From the NCBI RefSeq assembly GCF_000310205.1, contig NZ_AMXE01000020.1, positions 1 to 49,140 of the forward strand: DNA of 49,140 nucleotides, given 5' to 3'. The stretch comes from Thauera linaloolentis 47Lol = DSM 12138 (GTDB lineage: Bacteria > Pseudomonadota > Gammaproteobacteria > Burkholderiales > Rhodocyclaceae). This document shows positions 33,395 through 47,320 of the stretch, piece by piece. How positions within the stretch are numbered: position 1 is the first letter of the stretch; each line of letters starts with the position of its first letter. The notes beneath the pieces are model-generated. The model saw only the letters and a list, made by a program, of their open reading frames with translations. It was not told the origin of the DNA and made no database searches. The position numbers and the translations under genes are program-made.

Positions 33395-35371
33395 ATGAGC
33401 GACCCGATGACCCAACTGATCGACCAGTTTTCCGCCTACGCCAAATGGCGTGCCTCCGCCGCCGAGTCCGTGACGCGCCTGCGTGCGTGGCTGGCGCGCA
33501 ACGAAGTCGGCGATGCCCAGTGCGACCTGCGCCTGCACTACCTGCTGGAGCGTCTGCGCGACGACAAGCTCACGGTGGCATTCGTCGCCGAATTCTCGCG
33601 GGGCAAATCGGAACTGATCAATGCGATCTTCTTTGCCGATTACGGTGATCGCATCCTGCCCTCCAGCGCGGGGCGCACGACGATGTGCCCGACCGAGCTG
33701 CAGTGGAGCAAGGGCGTACAGCCGGAGCTGCGCCTGCTGCCCATCCGCACGCGCGAGCGCCAGGCGCCGGTGAGCGAACTGAAGCGCTATCCCGAGGAAT
33801 GGCAGGCGGTGTCGCTGCAGAGCCTGGATGTCGCCAGCCTGCAGGCGGCGCTCGCGCGCGTGGGAGAGACCGAGCGCGTGTCGCAGGACGAAGCCGGGCG
33901 TCTCGGTTTCGCCATCGACCCCGATGGCGAGGAGGGGCTCAAGCCGGGCGCCGACGGCTTGATCGAGATTCCATGCTGGCGCCACGCACTGATCCAGTTC
34001 CCGCATCCGCTGCTCGAACAGGGCCTCGTCGTGCTCGATACCCCGGGGCTGAACGCGATCGGCGCCGAACCCGAACTGACGCTGTCGATGTTGCCGAGCG
34101 CGCATGCGGTGCTGTTCATCCTGGCCGCCGACACCGGCGTCACGCAGAGTGACCTCGCCGTGTGGCGCGACTACGTGCAGGGCGGCGGGGCGCGCCAGCG
34201 CGGCCGCCTCGTGGTGCTGAACAAGATCGATGGCCTGTGGGACGGCCTGCGCGACGAGACGCAGATCGATGCGGAGATCGACAGGCAGGTGAGGTCGGTA
34301 GCGGAAACGCTGGCGATCGAAGGCGATGCCGTGTTCCCCGTCTCGGCGCAAAAAGGCCTGGTGGCGCGCATCACCGGCGACGTGGGCCTGCTCGTGCGCA
34401 GCCGCATGCCGGCCCTGGAACAGGCCTTGACCGGCGACCTGCTGCCCGCCAAGCAGGACATCGTGCGCGACGATACCCTGGCCGAGACCGGCGACGTTGT
34501 GGCGCAGACGCGCGGGCTGCTCGAAGCGCGCCTGGCGGGCCTGCGCGAGCAACTGCAGGAACTGACCGACCTTCGCGGCAAGAACCAGAGCGTCATCGAA
34601 TACATGATGCGCAAGATCCGCAGCGAGAAGGACGACTTCGAGCAGGGGCTGCAGAAGTACTACGCGGTGCGTTCCGTGTTCTCGAACCTGACCAACAGCC
34701 TGCTCGCCAGCATCGGCATGGATGCGCTGCGCGACGAAACCCGCCGCACGCGCGAGGCGATGCTGGAATCGACCTTCACCAAGGGCCTGCGCGATGCGAT
34801 GGAAGGTTTCTTCCTGCATCTGCGCGAGAACCTGCAGCGGTCGACGGGGGAAATCGGCGAGATCTCCCGGATGCTCGATGCGATGTACAAGCGCTTCAGC
34901 GTCGAACACGGGCTCAAGCTGACGCCGCCCGAAACCTTCTCGACCCTGCGCTATGAAAAGGAGATCGACCGCCTGGAGGCGGCCTTCAACCGCCAGCTCA
35001 ACACCACGCTGACGCTGGTGACGACGGAAAAGCACGTGCTCACGCAGAAGTTCTTCGAAACCGTCGCCGTGCAGGCGAGGCGCACCTTCGAGGTTGCAAA
35101 CCGCGATGTCGAGCAGTGGCTGCGCGCGGTGATGTCGCCGCTCGAAACCCAGGTGCGCGAGTACCAGATCCAGCTCAAGCGCCGGCTCGAAAGCGTCAAG
35201 CGCATCCACCAGGCGACGGACACGCTGGAAGACCGGGTGGAAGAGCTGAAGCAGGGCGAGGACGGCGTGCTGGTGATGCTGGCGCAGCTCGATGCCCTGC
35301 AGCGCGAGATTGCCGACACCCTCGGAGAGGGCGGCCGGCCCGAAGGCGCCGAGGTGCGCGAAGCGGCCTGA
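33395..35371 (+). CDS. Dynamin-like GTPase family protein
   Basis: A 658-aa protein with a GTPase domain in the first 300 residues and long helical segments after residue 370. G1 reads VAEFSRGKSELINA (the first Gly of GxxxxGKS is Ala), G3 DTPGLNA, G4 VVLNKIDG. The C-terminal half is rich in coiled-coil-like heptads (LEDRVEELKQGEDGVLVMLAQLDALQREIADTL). Bacterial relatives remodel membranes. The start at 33395 (MSDPMTQL) is preferred; 33407 is possible. No operon partner is evident. Confidence 0.85.
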   Translation: MSDPMTQLIDQFSAYAKWRASAAESVTRLRAWLARNEVGDAQCDLRLHYLLERLRDDKLTVAFVAEFSRGKSELINAIFFADYGDRILPSSAGRTTMCPTELQWSKGVQPELRLLPIRTRERQAPVSELKRYPEEWQAVSLQSLDVASLQAALARVGETERVSQDEAGRLGFAIDPDGEEGLKPGADGLIEIPCWRHALIQFPHPLLEQGLVVLDTPGLNAIGAEPELTLSMLPSAHAVLFILAADTGVTQSDLAVWRDYVQGGGARQRGRLVVLNKIDGLWDGLRDETQIDAEIDRQVRSVAETLAIEGDAVFPVSAQKGLVARITGDVGLLVRSRMPALEQALTGDLLPAKQDIVRDDTLAETGDVVAQTRGLLEARLAGLREQLQELTDLRGKNQSVIEYMMRKIRSEKDDFEQGLQKYYAVRSVFSNLTNSLLASIGMDALRDETRRTREAMLESTFTKGLRDAMEGFFLHLRENLQRSTGEIGEISRMLDAMYKRFSVEHGLKLTPPETFSTLRYEKEIDRLEAAFNRQLNTTLTLVTTEKHVLTQKFFETVAVQARRTFEVANRDVEQWLRAVMSPLETQVREYQIQLKRRLESVKRIHQATDTLEDRVEELKQGEDGVLVMLAQLDALQREIADTLGEGGRPEGAEVREAA

Positions 35372-35395
35372 GGCCCCTGCCCGCGCCGGAAATGC

Positions 35396-35434
35396 GCGAG
35401 GCCGCCCGCAGCGCAATGCCGCGGGCGGCCTCGC
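35396..35434. terminator. Bidirectional terminator between the dynamin-like and ferredoxin genes
   Basis: A perfect 14-base stem (GCGAGGCCGCCCGC with GCGGGCGGCCTCGC) and an 11-base loop in the 78-base gap between convergent genes. Confidence 0.75.
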
Positions 35435-35449
35435 CGTCTGTCGGCAGGC

Positions 35450-38109
<2,660 letters not shown>

Positions 38110-38140
38110 GTCAGCGGGTTCCGTCGGTTCGCGAGGGCGT

Positions 38141-39523
38141 TCAGTGGTGCGCCGGGGCGAGGGGCGAGCGCGGGCGCGGCGCCTGGGGCGGCTGGGGGTC
38201 GAGGCGGGCGATGTTCAGGCTGTCGTCGGCGAAGTAGCGCCGTGCGACGCCCTGCACTTCTTCCGCCGTGACGCTGCGCAGGCCGTCGAGCAGGCGTTCT
38301 TCGTCGCGCCATGACAGGCCGGCGGATTCGAGGTAGCCAATCTCCATCGCCTGCCCCATCAGCGAGTCGCGCTTGTAGACGCGGCTGGCCACGGCCTGGG
38401 TCTTGACGCGGGCGAGTTCGGCCTCGCTCACGCCGTCGTCGCGGATGCGCTGCAGTTCGGCGCGCAGCGCGGTTTCGAGTTCATCGACCGAATGGCCGGG
38501 GGCGGGAACGCCGTCGAGGTAGAACAGCGCGGGGCCGCGGCCGCTGCCGTCGTAGCCGGCGCCGGCGGAGAGCGCCAGGCCGCTGTCGCGCACCAGGCGG
38601 CGGGTGAGGCGGGCGCCGTCGTAGCCGTCGAGCACCGCGGACAGCACTTGCAGCGCGTAGGCGTCGCGGTCCTGCGCCGGGTCGCGCAGCGCGGGCACGT
38701 GCCAGGCCATGCTCAGGTAGGGCAGCTCGGCCGGCGCTTTCACCACGGCCTGGCGCGGCCCCTGCTGGGCCGGTTCGGGCGTGATGCGGCGGGCGGGCAG
38801 CGTGCGCGCGGCGATCGGGCCGTAATGGCGCTCGGCGTCGCGGAACACGCGGCGGTGATCGACGTCGCCCACCACCACCAGGTAGGCGTTGGCAGGGGTA
38901 TACCAGCGGCGGTACCAGTCGCGCGCATCGTCGGGCTGCATGGCCTCGAGGTCGGGCATCCAGCCGATCACGGGGCGGCGGTAGGGGTGGGCCTTGAACG
39001 CGGTGGCCATCAACTGTTCATAGACCAGCGCGCGCGGCTGGTCGTCGGTGCGCAGGCGGCGCTCCTCCTTGACGACTTCGAGCTCGCGGCGGAAGGCTTC
39101 GTCGTCCAGCACCAGGTGCTGCATGCGGTCGGCTTCGAGCGCCATCATCTCGCCCAGCCGGTCCGGCGGAACCTGCTGGAAATAGGCGGTGTAGTCCTTG
39201 CCGGTGAAGGCGTTGTCGCGTCCGCCGACGGCGGCCACGCGCTTGTTGAACTCGCCGGGGCCGACGTTCCTGGTGCCCTTGAACATCATGTGCTCGAGCA
39301 CGTGGGCGACGCCGGACACGCCTTCGGGTTCGTCCATCGAGCCGCTGCGGTACCACACCATGTGCACTGCCGACGGCGCGCGGCGGTCTTCCTTGACGAT
39401 GACCTTCATGCCGTTGGTGAGCGTGGTTTCGAAGGGGTTGGCGGTCGCGGTGGCCGGCGCGAGCAGCGGGGCCGCGATGGCGCTGCCGAGGAGGAGGGCG
39501 CGGGCAAACGTGTGGAGAAACAT
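38141..39523 (-). CDS. M16 family zinc metallopeptidase, catalytic subunit
   Basis: A 460-aa exported peptidase. Signal MFLHTFARALLLGSAIAAPLLAPATATA; zinc motif HVLEH in GVSGVAHVLEHMMFKGT near residue 75, with the distal Glu in ELEVVKEERR. AGGA seven bases before the ATG at 39523 supports this start over 39538. It is the first gene of the operon continuing with the non-catalytic M16 gene (31 bases on), rsmD, coaD and ferredoxin. Substrate unknown. Confidence 0.93.
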   Translation of the reverse strand: MFLHTFARALLLGSAIAAPLLAPATATANPFETTLTNGMKVIVKEDRRAPSAVHMVWYRSGSMDEPEGVSGVAHVLEHMMFKGTRNVGPGEFNKRVAAVGGRDNAFTGKDYTAYFQQVPPDRLGEMMALEADRMQHLVLDDEAFRRELEVVKEERRLRTDDQPRALVYEQLMATAFKAHPYRRPVIGWMPDLEAMQPDDARDWYRRWYTPANAYLVVVGDVDHRRVFRDAERHYGPIAARTLPARRITPEPAQQGPRQAVVKAPAELPYLSMAWHVPALRDPAQDRDAYALQVLSAVLDGYDGARLTRRLVRDSGLALSAGAGYDGSGRGPALFYLDGVPAPGHSVDELETALRAELQRIRDDGVSEAELARVKTQAVASRVYKRDSLMGQAMEIGYLESAGLSWRDEERLLDGLRSVTAEEVQGVARRYFADDSLNIARLDPQPPQAPRPRSPLAPAHH

Positions 39524-39685
39524 GGGTATGTCCTGCATCTGTTAGAATTCGCGGCGCTCCGCGAGGGTCGGTGCACCGTGCACCGGTCGGACGGGGAGCC
39601 GCATCTTAACGTGATCGGTAGCGGGTGCCCACGGCTGGCGTGGGGCCGCGCCGGCGCGAAACGTCCCCTCTGACCCGAGCGTGTC

Positions 39686-41050
39686 ATGTTTGGTTTCCTG
39701 AAGAAGAAGTTCGGCAAGGCCGAGCAGGCCGAGGTTGGCCAGCCCGATGCCGAGGATGTCGCCGAAAAGACCGTATCCGATGCAGCTCCCGCGGCGGCGC
39801 AGGGCGTCGCCGTTGAAGAAGCGCCTGCCGCCGGGCTTCAGGCATCCGCGCCGGAGCAGGTCCCGGAGGCTCCAGAGGCTCCAGAGGCCGCTTCGGAGTC
39901 CGTCGAGCCCCCCGATCCCGCATCCGTCCCCGCAACTGCCGCGGTTCCGGCTACATCCGGCGACGTGACGCCGGAGGGTTCTTCCGAGACCTCCGGCCGG
40001 GCCGAAGCGGCCGGGCCCGCGGACGCCGCCGAGCCCGTCGAATCCATCGAAGCCGTCGTGCCGGTGCCGGCCGAGGCGCCGGCCAGGCGCTCCTGGAGCG
40101 ATCGCCTCAAGGCCGGCTTGTCGCGAACCCGCCAGCAACTGGGCGGCGGCCTGGCGAGCCTGTTCGGCCGGCGCAAGATCGACGAGGACCTGCTCGAAGA
40201 GCTCGAATCCACGTTGTTGATGGCCGATTGCGGCGTCGAGGCCACCCAGCACCTGATCGACGAGCTGCGCCTGCGCTGGAAGCGCGATCGGCTGGAGACG
40301 GCCGATCAACTGCAGAAAGCGCTCGCCGACGGGCTGCACGCCATCATCGCGCCGCTCGAACAGCCGCTCGACGCCGCCACCCACCGGCCTTTCGTGATCA
40401 TGATCGCCGGGGTCAACGGCTCGGGCAAGACGACTTCCATCGGCAAGCTGGCCAAGTATTTCCAGGCGCAGGGCAAGAGCGTGCTGCTGGCGGCGGGCGA
40501 CACCTTCCGCGCGGCGGCGCGCGAGCAGTTGATGACCTGGGGCGAGCGCAACAATGTCACCGTGGTGGCGCAGGACGGCGGCGATGCCGCGGCCGTCATC
40601 TTCGATGCGATCAATGCGGCGCGCGCGCGCAACATCGACGTCGTGCTGGCGGACACCGCCGGCCGCCTGCCGACGCAGCTCCACCTGATGGAAGAAATCG
40701 CCAAGGTGCGGCGCGTGATCGCCAAGGCAGATCCGTCCGCTCCGCACGAGGTACTGCTGGTGCTCGATGCCAACATCGGCCAGAACGCGCTGGCGCAGGT
40801 GAAGGCCTTCGACAAGGCGATCGGCGTCACCGGCCTGGTCGTGACCAAGCTCGACGGCACCGCCAAGGGCGGCGTGCTGGCGGCGATCGCGCGCCAGTGC
40901 CCGAAGCCGCTGCGTTTCATCGGCGTCGGCGAGGGCATCGACGACCTGCAGCCGTTCAAGGCGCGGGAGTTCGTCGATGCGCTGTTCGAGCCCGCCGCGG
41001 GCGCAGGCAGGAGCGGGGCAGCTCGCAACGAAGCGGACCCGCGCGCATGA
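39686..41050 (+). CDS. ftsY: FtsY, signal recognition particle receptor
   Basis: A 454-aa GTPase docking the SRP at the membrane. The N-terminal 130 residues are an acidic, Ala/Pro-rich A-domain with PEAPEAPEA repeats. The NG domain starts near WSDRLKAGLSRTR, with G1 GVNGSGKTTSIGKLA, DTFRAAAREQL, VVLADTAGRLPTQ and TKLDGTAKGG. The stop overlaps the ftsE start as ATGA. A divergent M16 operon lies upstream. Confidence 0.97.
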   Translation: MFGFLKKKFGKAEQAEVGQPDAEDVAEKTVSDAAPAAAQGVAVEEAPAAGLQASAPEQVPEAPEAPEAASESVEPPDPASVPATAAVPATSGDVTPEGSSETSGRAEAAGPADAAEPVESIEAVVPVPAEAPARRSWSDRLKAGLSRTRQQLGGGLASLFGRRKIDEDLLEELESTLLMADCGVEATQHLIDELRLRWKRDRLETADQLQKALADGLHAIIAPLEQPLDAATHRPFVIMIAGVNGSGKTTSIGKLAKYFQAQGKSVLLAAGDTFRAAAREQLMTWGERNNVTVVAQDGGDAAAVIFDAINAARARNIDVVLADTAGRLPTQLHLMEEIAKVRRVIAKADPSAPHEVLLVLDANIGQNALAQVKAFDKAIGVTGLVVTKLDGTAKGGVLAAIARQCPKPLRFIGVGEGIDDLQPFKAREFVDALFEPAAGAGRSGAARNEADPRA

Positions 41051-41745
41051 TCGTCTTCGAGGACGTGGCCAAACGCTATGCGGGCGGCTACACGGCGCTA
41101 GCCGGCGTCAGTTTCGAGATCCGCCATGGCGAGCTGGTGGTGCTGTCGGGCCATTCCGGCGCCGGCAAGAGCACCTTGCTGAAGCTGATTCCCGTCATCG
41201 AGCGGCCGAGTGCGGGGCGTGTGCTGATCAATGGCCAGGACGTGTCCCACCTGCCGAAGGCGGCGATCCCCTACCTGCGCCGCAACCTCGGCCTGGTGCT
41301 GCAGGAAAGCCGGCTGCTGTTCGACCGCAGCGTGTTCGACAACGTGATGCTGCCGCTGGTGATCACCGGCCATCCGCCGCGCGACGCGGCTAGGCGGGTG
41401 GCGGCGGCGCTCGACCGGGTCGGCCTGGACGGGCGCGGCAAGGAGGTGCCGGCCGGGCTGTCGGGCGGCGAGCAGCAGCGGGTGGCGATCGCGCGTGCGA
41501 TCGTCAATCGGCCGTCCATCCTGATCGCCGACGAGCCGACCGCCCACCTCGATCCGGCCTATGCGGCCGACATCGCCGAGCTGTTCCTGTCCTTCAACGA
41601 GGCGGGCGTCACGGTGTTGGTCAGCACCCACGACGCCGCGCTGTTCGCGGCCAGCCGCCCGCGCCGGGTGGTGCTGGCGAAAGGCGTGCTGGCGGAAGAT
41701 ACGCATTCCGCCGGCGGCTGGGCCGCGTACGAGGTGGCGCCATGA
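41047..41745 (+). CDS. ftsE: FtsE, cell-division ABC ATPase
   Basis: With FtsX it activates peptidoglycan hydrolases at the septum (232 aa). Walker A GHSGAGKST, signature LSGGEQQRVAIARA, Walker B ILIADEPTAHLD. The ATG at 41047 overlaps the ftsY stop. Downstream, an 83-base structured insert separates it from ftsX, whereas these genes usually overlap. Confidence 0.96.
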   Translation: MIVFEDVAKRYAGGYTALAGVSFEIRHGELVVLSGHSGAGKSTLLKLIPVIERPSAGRVLINGQDVSHLPKAAIPYLRRNLGLVLQESRLLFDRSVFDNVMLPLVITGHPPRDAARRVAAALDRVGLDGRGKEVPAGLSGGEQQRVAIARAIVNRPSILIADEPTAHLDPAYAADIAELFLSFNEAGVTVLVSTHDAALFAASRPRRVVLAKGVLAEDTHSAGGWAAYEVAP

Positions 41746-41824
41746 GCGCCGTTGCCCGGCCGCCCGAAGGCGGCGCGCTCCTCCCATGGGGAGGTGGTCG
41801 CACCAGCGACCGGAGAGTAGTCCG
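41742..41824 (+). repeat. 83-base structured insert between ftsE and ftsX
   Basis: Three short hairpins in a row: CCGCC-CGAA-GGCGG (41760-41773), CCTCCC-ATG-GGGAGG (41780-41794) and GGTCGC-ACCA-GCGACC (41796-41811). ATGAGC occurs at 41742-41747, overlapping the ftsE stop, and again as the first two codons of ftsX (41825-41830). This looks like a small non-coding repeat inserted with duplication of the former overlapping start. Confidence 0.55.
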
Positions 41825-42721
41825 ATGAGCAACTGGTTCTATCTGCATGCGCGCGCCATCGCCCATGCGCTGCGCCGCCTGTTCGGCCAGCCCGTCGGCA
41901 CGCTGCTGTCGGCGCTGGTGGTGGGGATCGCGCTGTCGCTGCCGGGCGGCGGTTATCTGCTGCTGGACAATCTCGCCTCGCTCGCGCGCGGTGTGTCGGG
42001 GACGCCGGAGATCAGCGTCTTTCTCGATACGCAGGCGCAGAAGGCCGACGCCGATGCGCTCGAGGCGCGGCTGAAGGCCTTGCCCCAACTTGCCAGCTAC
42101 CGCTTCGTGGCGCGCGACGAGGCGCTGAAGCAGCTCGCAGCCAGCGGGCTGGGCGATGTGCTGGGAGGGCTAGGCGACAATCCGCTGCCCGACGCTTTCG
42201 TGCTGACGCCGCGTGGCGAAGACCCCGAACTGTTCGAACGCATGGCGGCGGACATCGGCACCTGGCCGCGAGTGGCCCATGTGCAGCTCGATTCGGCCTG
42301 GGTCGCGCGCCTGCACGCCCTGCTGGAACTGGGGCGCCTGGCCGTGCTGATGCTGGCGGGGCTGCTGGGCTTCGCGCTCGTCATCGTCACGTTCAACACC
42401 ATCCGCCTGCAGATCCTGACCCAGCGCCAGGAAATCGAGGTGAGCCGCCTGCTCGGCGCGACCGACCCTTTCATCCGCAGGCCGTTTTACTGGTTCGGCG
42501 GGTTGCAAGGCGCGCTCGGCGGCCTGGTGGCGCTGGGCACGGTGTGGGCGGGTGTGCAGGCGCTGGGGCAGCCGGTTGCCCGCCTAGCGGAAACCTACGG
42601 CGCCGTGTTCGTGCTCGGCGGCCCGGACTGGCGTGCGTCGGCCGCGATCGTCGCGTTCGCGGCCTTCCTCGGCTGGCTCGGCGCCGTCATCTCGGTACGC
42701 CGGCATCTCGCCGGCGCTTGA
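41825..42721 (+). CDS. ftsX: FtsX, cell-division ABC permease
   Basis: A 298-aa membrane partner of FtsE with four transmembrane segments (about 20-45, 165-195, 215-245, 265-290) and a periplasmic domain between the first two (PEISVFLDTQAQKADADALEARLK). It has FNTIRLQILTQRQEIEVSRLLGATDPFIRRPF, the typical coupling region. GGAGAG lies ten bases before the ATG, inside the structured insert. Confidence 0.95.
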   Translation: MSNWFYLHARAIAHALRRLFGQPVGTLLSALVVGIALSLPGGGYLLLDNLASLARGVSGTPEISVFLDTQAQKADADALEARLKALPQLASYRFVARDEALKQLAASGLGDVLGGLGDNPLPDAFVLTPRGEDPELFERMAADIGTWPRVAHVQLDSAWVARLHALLELGRLAVLMLAGLLGFALVIVTFNTIRLQILTQRQEIEVSRLLGATDPFIRRPFYWFGGLQGALGGLVALGTVWAGVQALGQPVARLAETYGAVFVLGGPDWRASAAIVAFAAFLGWLGAVISVRRHLAGA

Positions 42722-42826
42722 TTTTTCGGCCGTTCATCCCCAGATTAAATGAATCGCCGGTCAGGGCAGCTTGCCAGCCGCATGCCGGTGCATGATGGGG
42801 GGCAGCCGTTTCTTGGTGACCTCCTG

Positions 42827-42892
42827 ATAGCAACATTCAATCGATAGTATCTCGATTATCAATTAGAGCAATTCATCGAAGCGGTCTAAACT
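42827..42892 (+). promoter_or_regulatory. ahpC promoter with OxyR-like site
   Basis: ATAG, CAAT, ATCT and CAAT (42827-42863), each separated by seven bases, follow the OxyR layout ATAG-N7-CTAT-N7-ATAG-N7-CTAT with 12 of 16 matches. The site abuts TTAGAG (42863-42868), an 18-base spacer and TAAACT (42887-42892), a plausible promoter 55 bases before ahpC. The AT-rich block contrasts with its surroundings. Confidence 0.55.
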
Positions 42893-42946
42893 TCGTTCCA
42901 TCAAGTTTCAACACCCTGTTCCATCAACCCCGCTGGAGGACTACAG

Positions 42947-43510
42947 ATGTCGCTGATCAACACCGAAGTCAAGCCTTTCAAGGCCCAGGCCTACAAGAAC
43001 GGCAAGTTCATCGAAGTCACCGATGCCGACCTGAAGGGCAAGTGGTCCGTGCTGATCTTCATGCCGGCCGCGTTCACCTTCAACTGCCCGACCGAAATCG
43101 AGGATGCGGCCGACCACTACGCCGAGTTCGAGAAGGCTGGCGCCGAGGTCTACATCGTCACCACCGACACCCACTTTTCGCACAAGGTGTGGCACGAAAC
43201 TTCGCAAGCCGTGGGCAAGGCCAAGTTCGCGCTGGTCGGCGACCCCACCCACCAGCTGACCAACGCTTTCGACGTGCATATCCCGGAAGAAGGCCTGGCG
43301 CTGCGCGGCACCTTCGTCATCAACCCGGACGGCATCATCAAGACGATGGAAGTGCATTCCAACGAAATCGCCCGTGACGTGACCGAAACCGTGCGCAAGC
43401 TGAAGGCCGCCCAATACACCGCCGCCCACCCGAACGAAGTGTGCCCGGCGAAGTGGAAGGAAGGCGAAAAGACGCTGGCACCGTCGATCGACCTGGTCGG
43501 CAAGATCTAA
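42947..43510 (+). CDS. ahpC: AhpC, alkyl hydroperoxide reductase peroxiredoxin
   Basis: Typical 2-Cys peroxiredoxin of 187 aa. The peroxidatic Cys is in FTFNCPTE and the resolving Cys in NEVCPAKWKEG. The start MSLINTEVKPFKAQAYKNGKF is typical of enteric-like AhpC, and GGAGGA lies before the ATG. It is reduced by AhpF encoded next. Confidence 0.98.
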   Translation: MSLINTEVKPFKAQAYKNGKFIEVTDADLKGKWSVLIFMPAAFTFNCPTEIEDAADHYAEFEKAGAEVYIVTTDTHFSHKVWHETSQAVGKAKFALVGDPTHQLTNAFDVHIPEEGLALRGTFVINPDGIIKTMEVHSNEIARDVTETVRKLKAAQYTAAHPNEVCPAKWKEGEKTLAPSIDLVGKI

Positions 43511-43527
43511 GTCAGCCGCCGCACCGT

Positions 43528-43613
43528 CCGGGCCTGATCCGGCCCGGGCTGCTCGCTCCGCAGCCGGCCATGTGCCGGCTGTGTCGTATCAGGACCACCG
43601 TAAACCGCGGTGG
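43528..43613 (+). terminator. Three hairpins between ahpC and ahpF
   Basis: CCGGGCC/GGCCCGG (43528-43547), AGCCGGC/GCCGGCT (43562-43580) and CCACCG/CGGTGG (43595-43613), the last followed by CCG and TATTTTT. The set could terminate or attenuate the ahpC message, giving more AhpC than AhpF. Confidence 0.6.
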
Positions 43614-43639
43614 CCGTATTTTTGAAGGAAGAAGCCATC

Positions 43640-45208
43640 ATGCTGGACGCCAACATCAAGACGCAATTGAAAGCCTATCTGGAAAGGGTGACGCAGCCGA
43701 TCGAGATCGTGGCGTCGCTGGACGATGGCGAAAAGTCGCGTGAAATGCAGGAACTGCTCAAGGATGTCGCCGAGCAGTCCAACCTGATCACCCTGATCGA
43801 GCGGCGCGACGACGACGAACGCAAACCTTCCTTCTCGGTCGGCCCCAGGGGCGGGGAGGCACGCGTGCGCTTCGCCGGCCTGCCGATGGGCCATGAATTC
43901 ACCTCGCTGATCCTCGCCCTGCTGCAATCCGCGGGCTATCCGCCCAAGGTCGAGGCCGACGTGATCGAGCAGATCAAGGCGCTCGAAGGCGAGTTCGATT
44001 TCGAGACCTACATCTCGCTGTCCTGCCACAACTGCCCGGACGTGGTGCAGGCGCTGAACCTGCTGGCGATCCTCAATCCCAACATCCGCCATACCATGAT
44101 CGACGGCGCGCTGTTCCAGGACGAAGTGGAAAAGCGCCAGATCATGGCCGTGCCCACGGTGTACCTGAACGGCCAGGAATTCGGCGCGGGCCGCATGGAG
44201 CTGGGTGAAATCCTCGCCAAGATCGACACCGGCGCCGCGGCGCGCGAGGCGAAGAAGCTATCGGCCAAGGCGCCGTTCGACGTGCTGATCGTCGGCGGCG
44301 GCCCGGCCGGTGCGGCGGCGGCGATCTATGCCGCACGCAAGGGCATCCGCACCGGCATCGTCGCCGAGCGCTTCGGCGGCCAGGTCATGGACACGCTGGC
44401 GATCGAGAATTTCATCTCGGTGAAGGAAACCGAGGGGCCGAAGCTGGTGATGGCGCTCGAAGAGCACGTCAAGCAGTACGAGGTCGACGTCATGAATCTG
44501 CAGCGCGCGGCCAGGCTCGTGCCGGGCAGCGCGGACGGCGGCACGCTGGCCGAGGTTCAGCTCGAGAACGGCGCGGCGCTGCAGGCCAAGACCGTGATCG
44601 TCGCTACCGGCGCGCGTTGGCGCGAGATGAACGTGCCCGGCGAGCAGGAATTCCGCGGCAAGGGCGTGGCCTATTGCCCGCACTGCGACGGCCCGCTGTT
44701 CAAGGGCAAGCGCGTGGCGGTCATCGGCGGCGGCAACTCGGGCGTCGAGGCAGCGATCGACCTGGCCGGCATCGTCGGCCACGTCACCTTGCTGGAGTTC
44801 GCCGATGAGCTGCGGGCCGACGCCGTGCTGCAGAAGAAGCTCTACAGCCTGTCCAACGTCAAGGTGGTCAAGAGCGCGCAGACCACCGAGGTCACCGGCG
44901 CCGACAAGGTCAACGGCCTGGTGTACAAGGATCGCGCCTCGGGCGAGCCGCATCGCATCGAGCTGGAAGGCGTCTTCGTGCAGATCGGCCTGCTGCCCAA
45001 CACGGACTTCCTGAAGGGCACGGTCGAACTGAGCCGTTTCGGCGAGATCGTCGTCGATGCCAAGGGCCAGACCTCGGTGCCGGGCGTGTTCGCGGCGGGT
45101 GACTGCACGACCGTGCCTTACAAGCAGATCATCATCGCCATGGGTGAAGGCTCCAAGGCGGCGCTGTCGGCCTTCGATCACCTGATCCGCAGCAGCGCGC
45201 CGGCCTGA
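43640..45208 (+). CDS. ahpF: AhpF, alkyl hydroperoxide reductase flavoprotein subunit
   Basis: FAD-dependent NADH:AhpC reductase, 522 aa. The N-terminal double thioredoxin-like domain has redox pair CHNC near residue 130, FAD site [22 protein letters not shown] site [17 protein letters not shown] and active-site CPHCDGP. The ATG at 43640 has AAGGAAG upstream. A strong terminator follows. Confidence 0.98.
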   Translation: MLDANIKTQLKAYLERVTQPIEIVASLDDGEKSREMQELLKDVAEQSNLITLIERRDDDERKPSFSVGPRGGEARVRFAGLPMGHEFTSLILALLQSAGYPPKVEADVIEQIKALEGEFDFETYISLSCHNCPDVVQALNLLAILNPNIRHTMIDGALFQDEVEKRQIMAVPTVYLNGQEFGAGRMELGEILAKIDTGAAAREAKKLSAKAPFDVLIVGGGPAGAAAAIYAARKGIRTGIVAERFGGQVMDTLAIENFISVKETEGPKLVMALEEHVKQYEVDVMNLQRAARLVPGSADGGTLAEVQLENGAALQAKTVIVATGARWREMNVPGEQEFRGKGVAYCPHCDGPLFKGKRVAVIGGGNSGVEAAIDLAGIVGHVTLLEFADELRADAVLQKKLYSLSNVKVVKSAQTTEVTGADKVNGLVYKDRASGEPHRIELEGVFVQIGLLPNTDFLKGTVELSRFGEIVVDAKGQTSVPGVFAAGDCTTVPYKQIIIAMGEGSKAALSAFDHLIRSSAPA

Positions 45209-45229
45209 TCCCGTTCTCCGTGCTGTCGT

Positions 45230-45258
45230 AGAATGCCCCGCCTGGTGCGGGGCATTCT
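45230..45258 (+). terminator. Terminator after ahpF
   Basis: A perfect 12-base stem (AGAATGCCCCGC and GCGGGGCATTCT) with a 5-base loop, 22 bases after the ahpF stop, followed by a short GCTTT tail. Confidence 0.85.
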
Positions 45259-45348
45259 GCTTTGCGGGGCACTTGCGCAAGCGTCCGCTGTCAGAGTCCG
45301 CGATTTGCCTTTTCGGGCCCGCCTGCCCATTCCTGACGGAGTATCCCC

Positions 45349-47235
<1,887 letters not shown>

Positions 47236-47242
47236 GTGCCTT

Positions 47243-47273
47243 GCCTGCGGTGGGGATTCCCGCCGCCGCAGGC
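47243..47273 (+). terminator. Weak terminator-like hairpin after the ABC exporter
   Basis: GCCTGCGG and CCGCAGGC pair across a 15-base loop that can itself pair partly (GGGATTCCC). No T-run follows. Confidence 0.4.
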
Positions 47274-47320
47274 CCCTCCGCCGGTTCGACTTGCAGGGCG
47301 TTCTCCACTAGAGTGGTGGC

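Noticed and set aside
39861-39900. Short tandem repeat in ftsY (GAGGCTCCA units)
   Set aside because: It simply encodes the PEAPEAPEA part of the variable acidic A-domain, common in FtsY.
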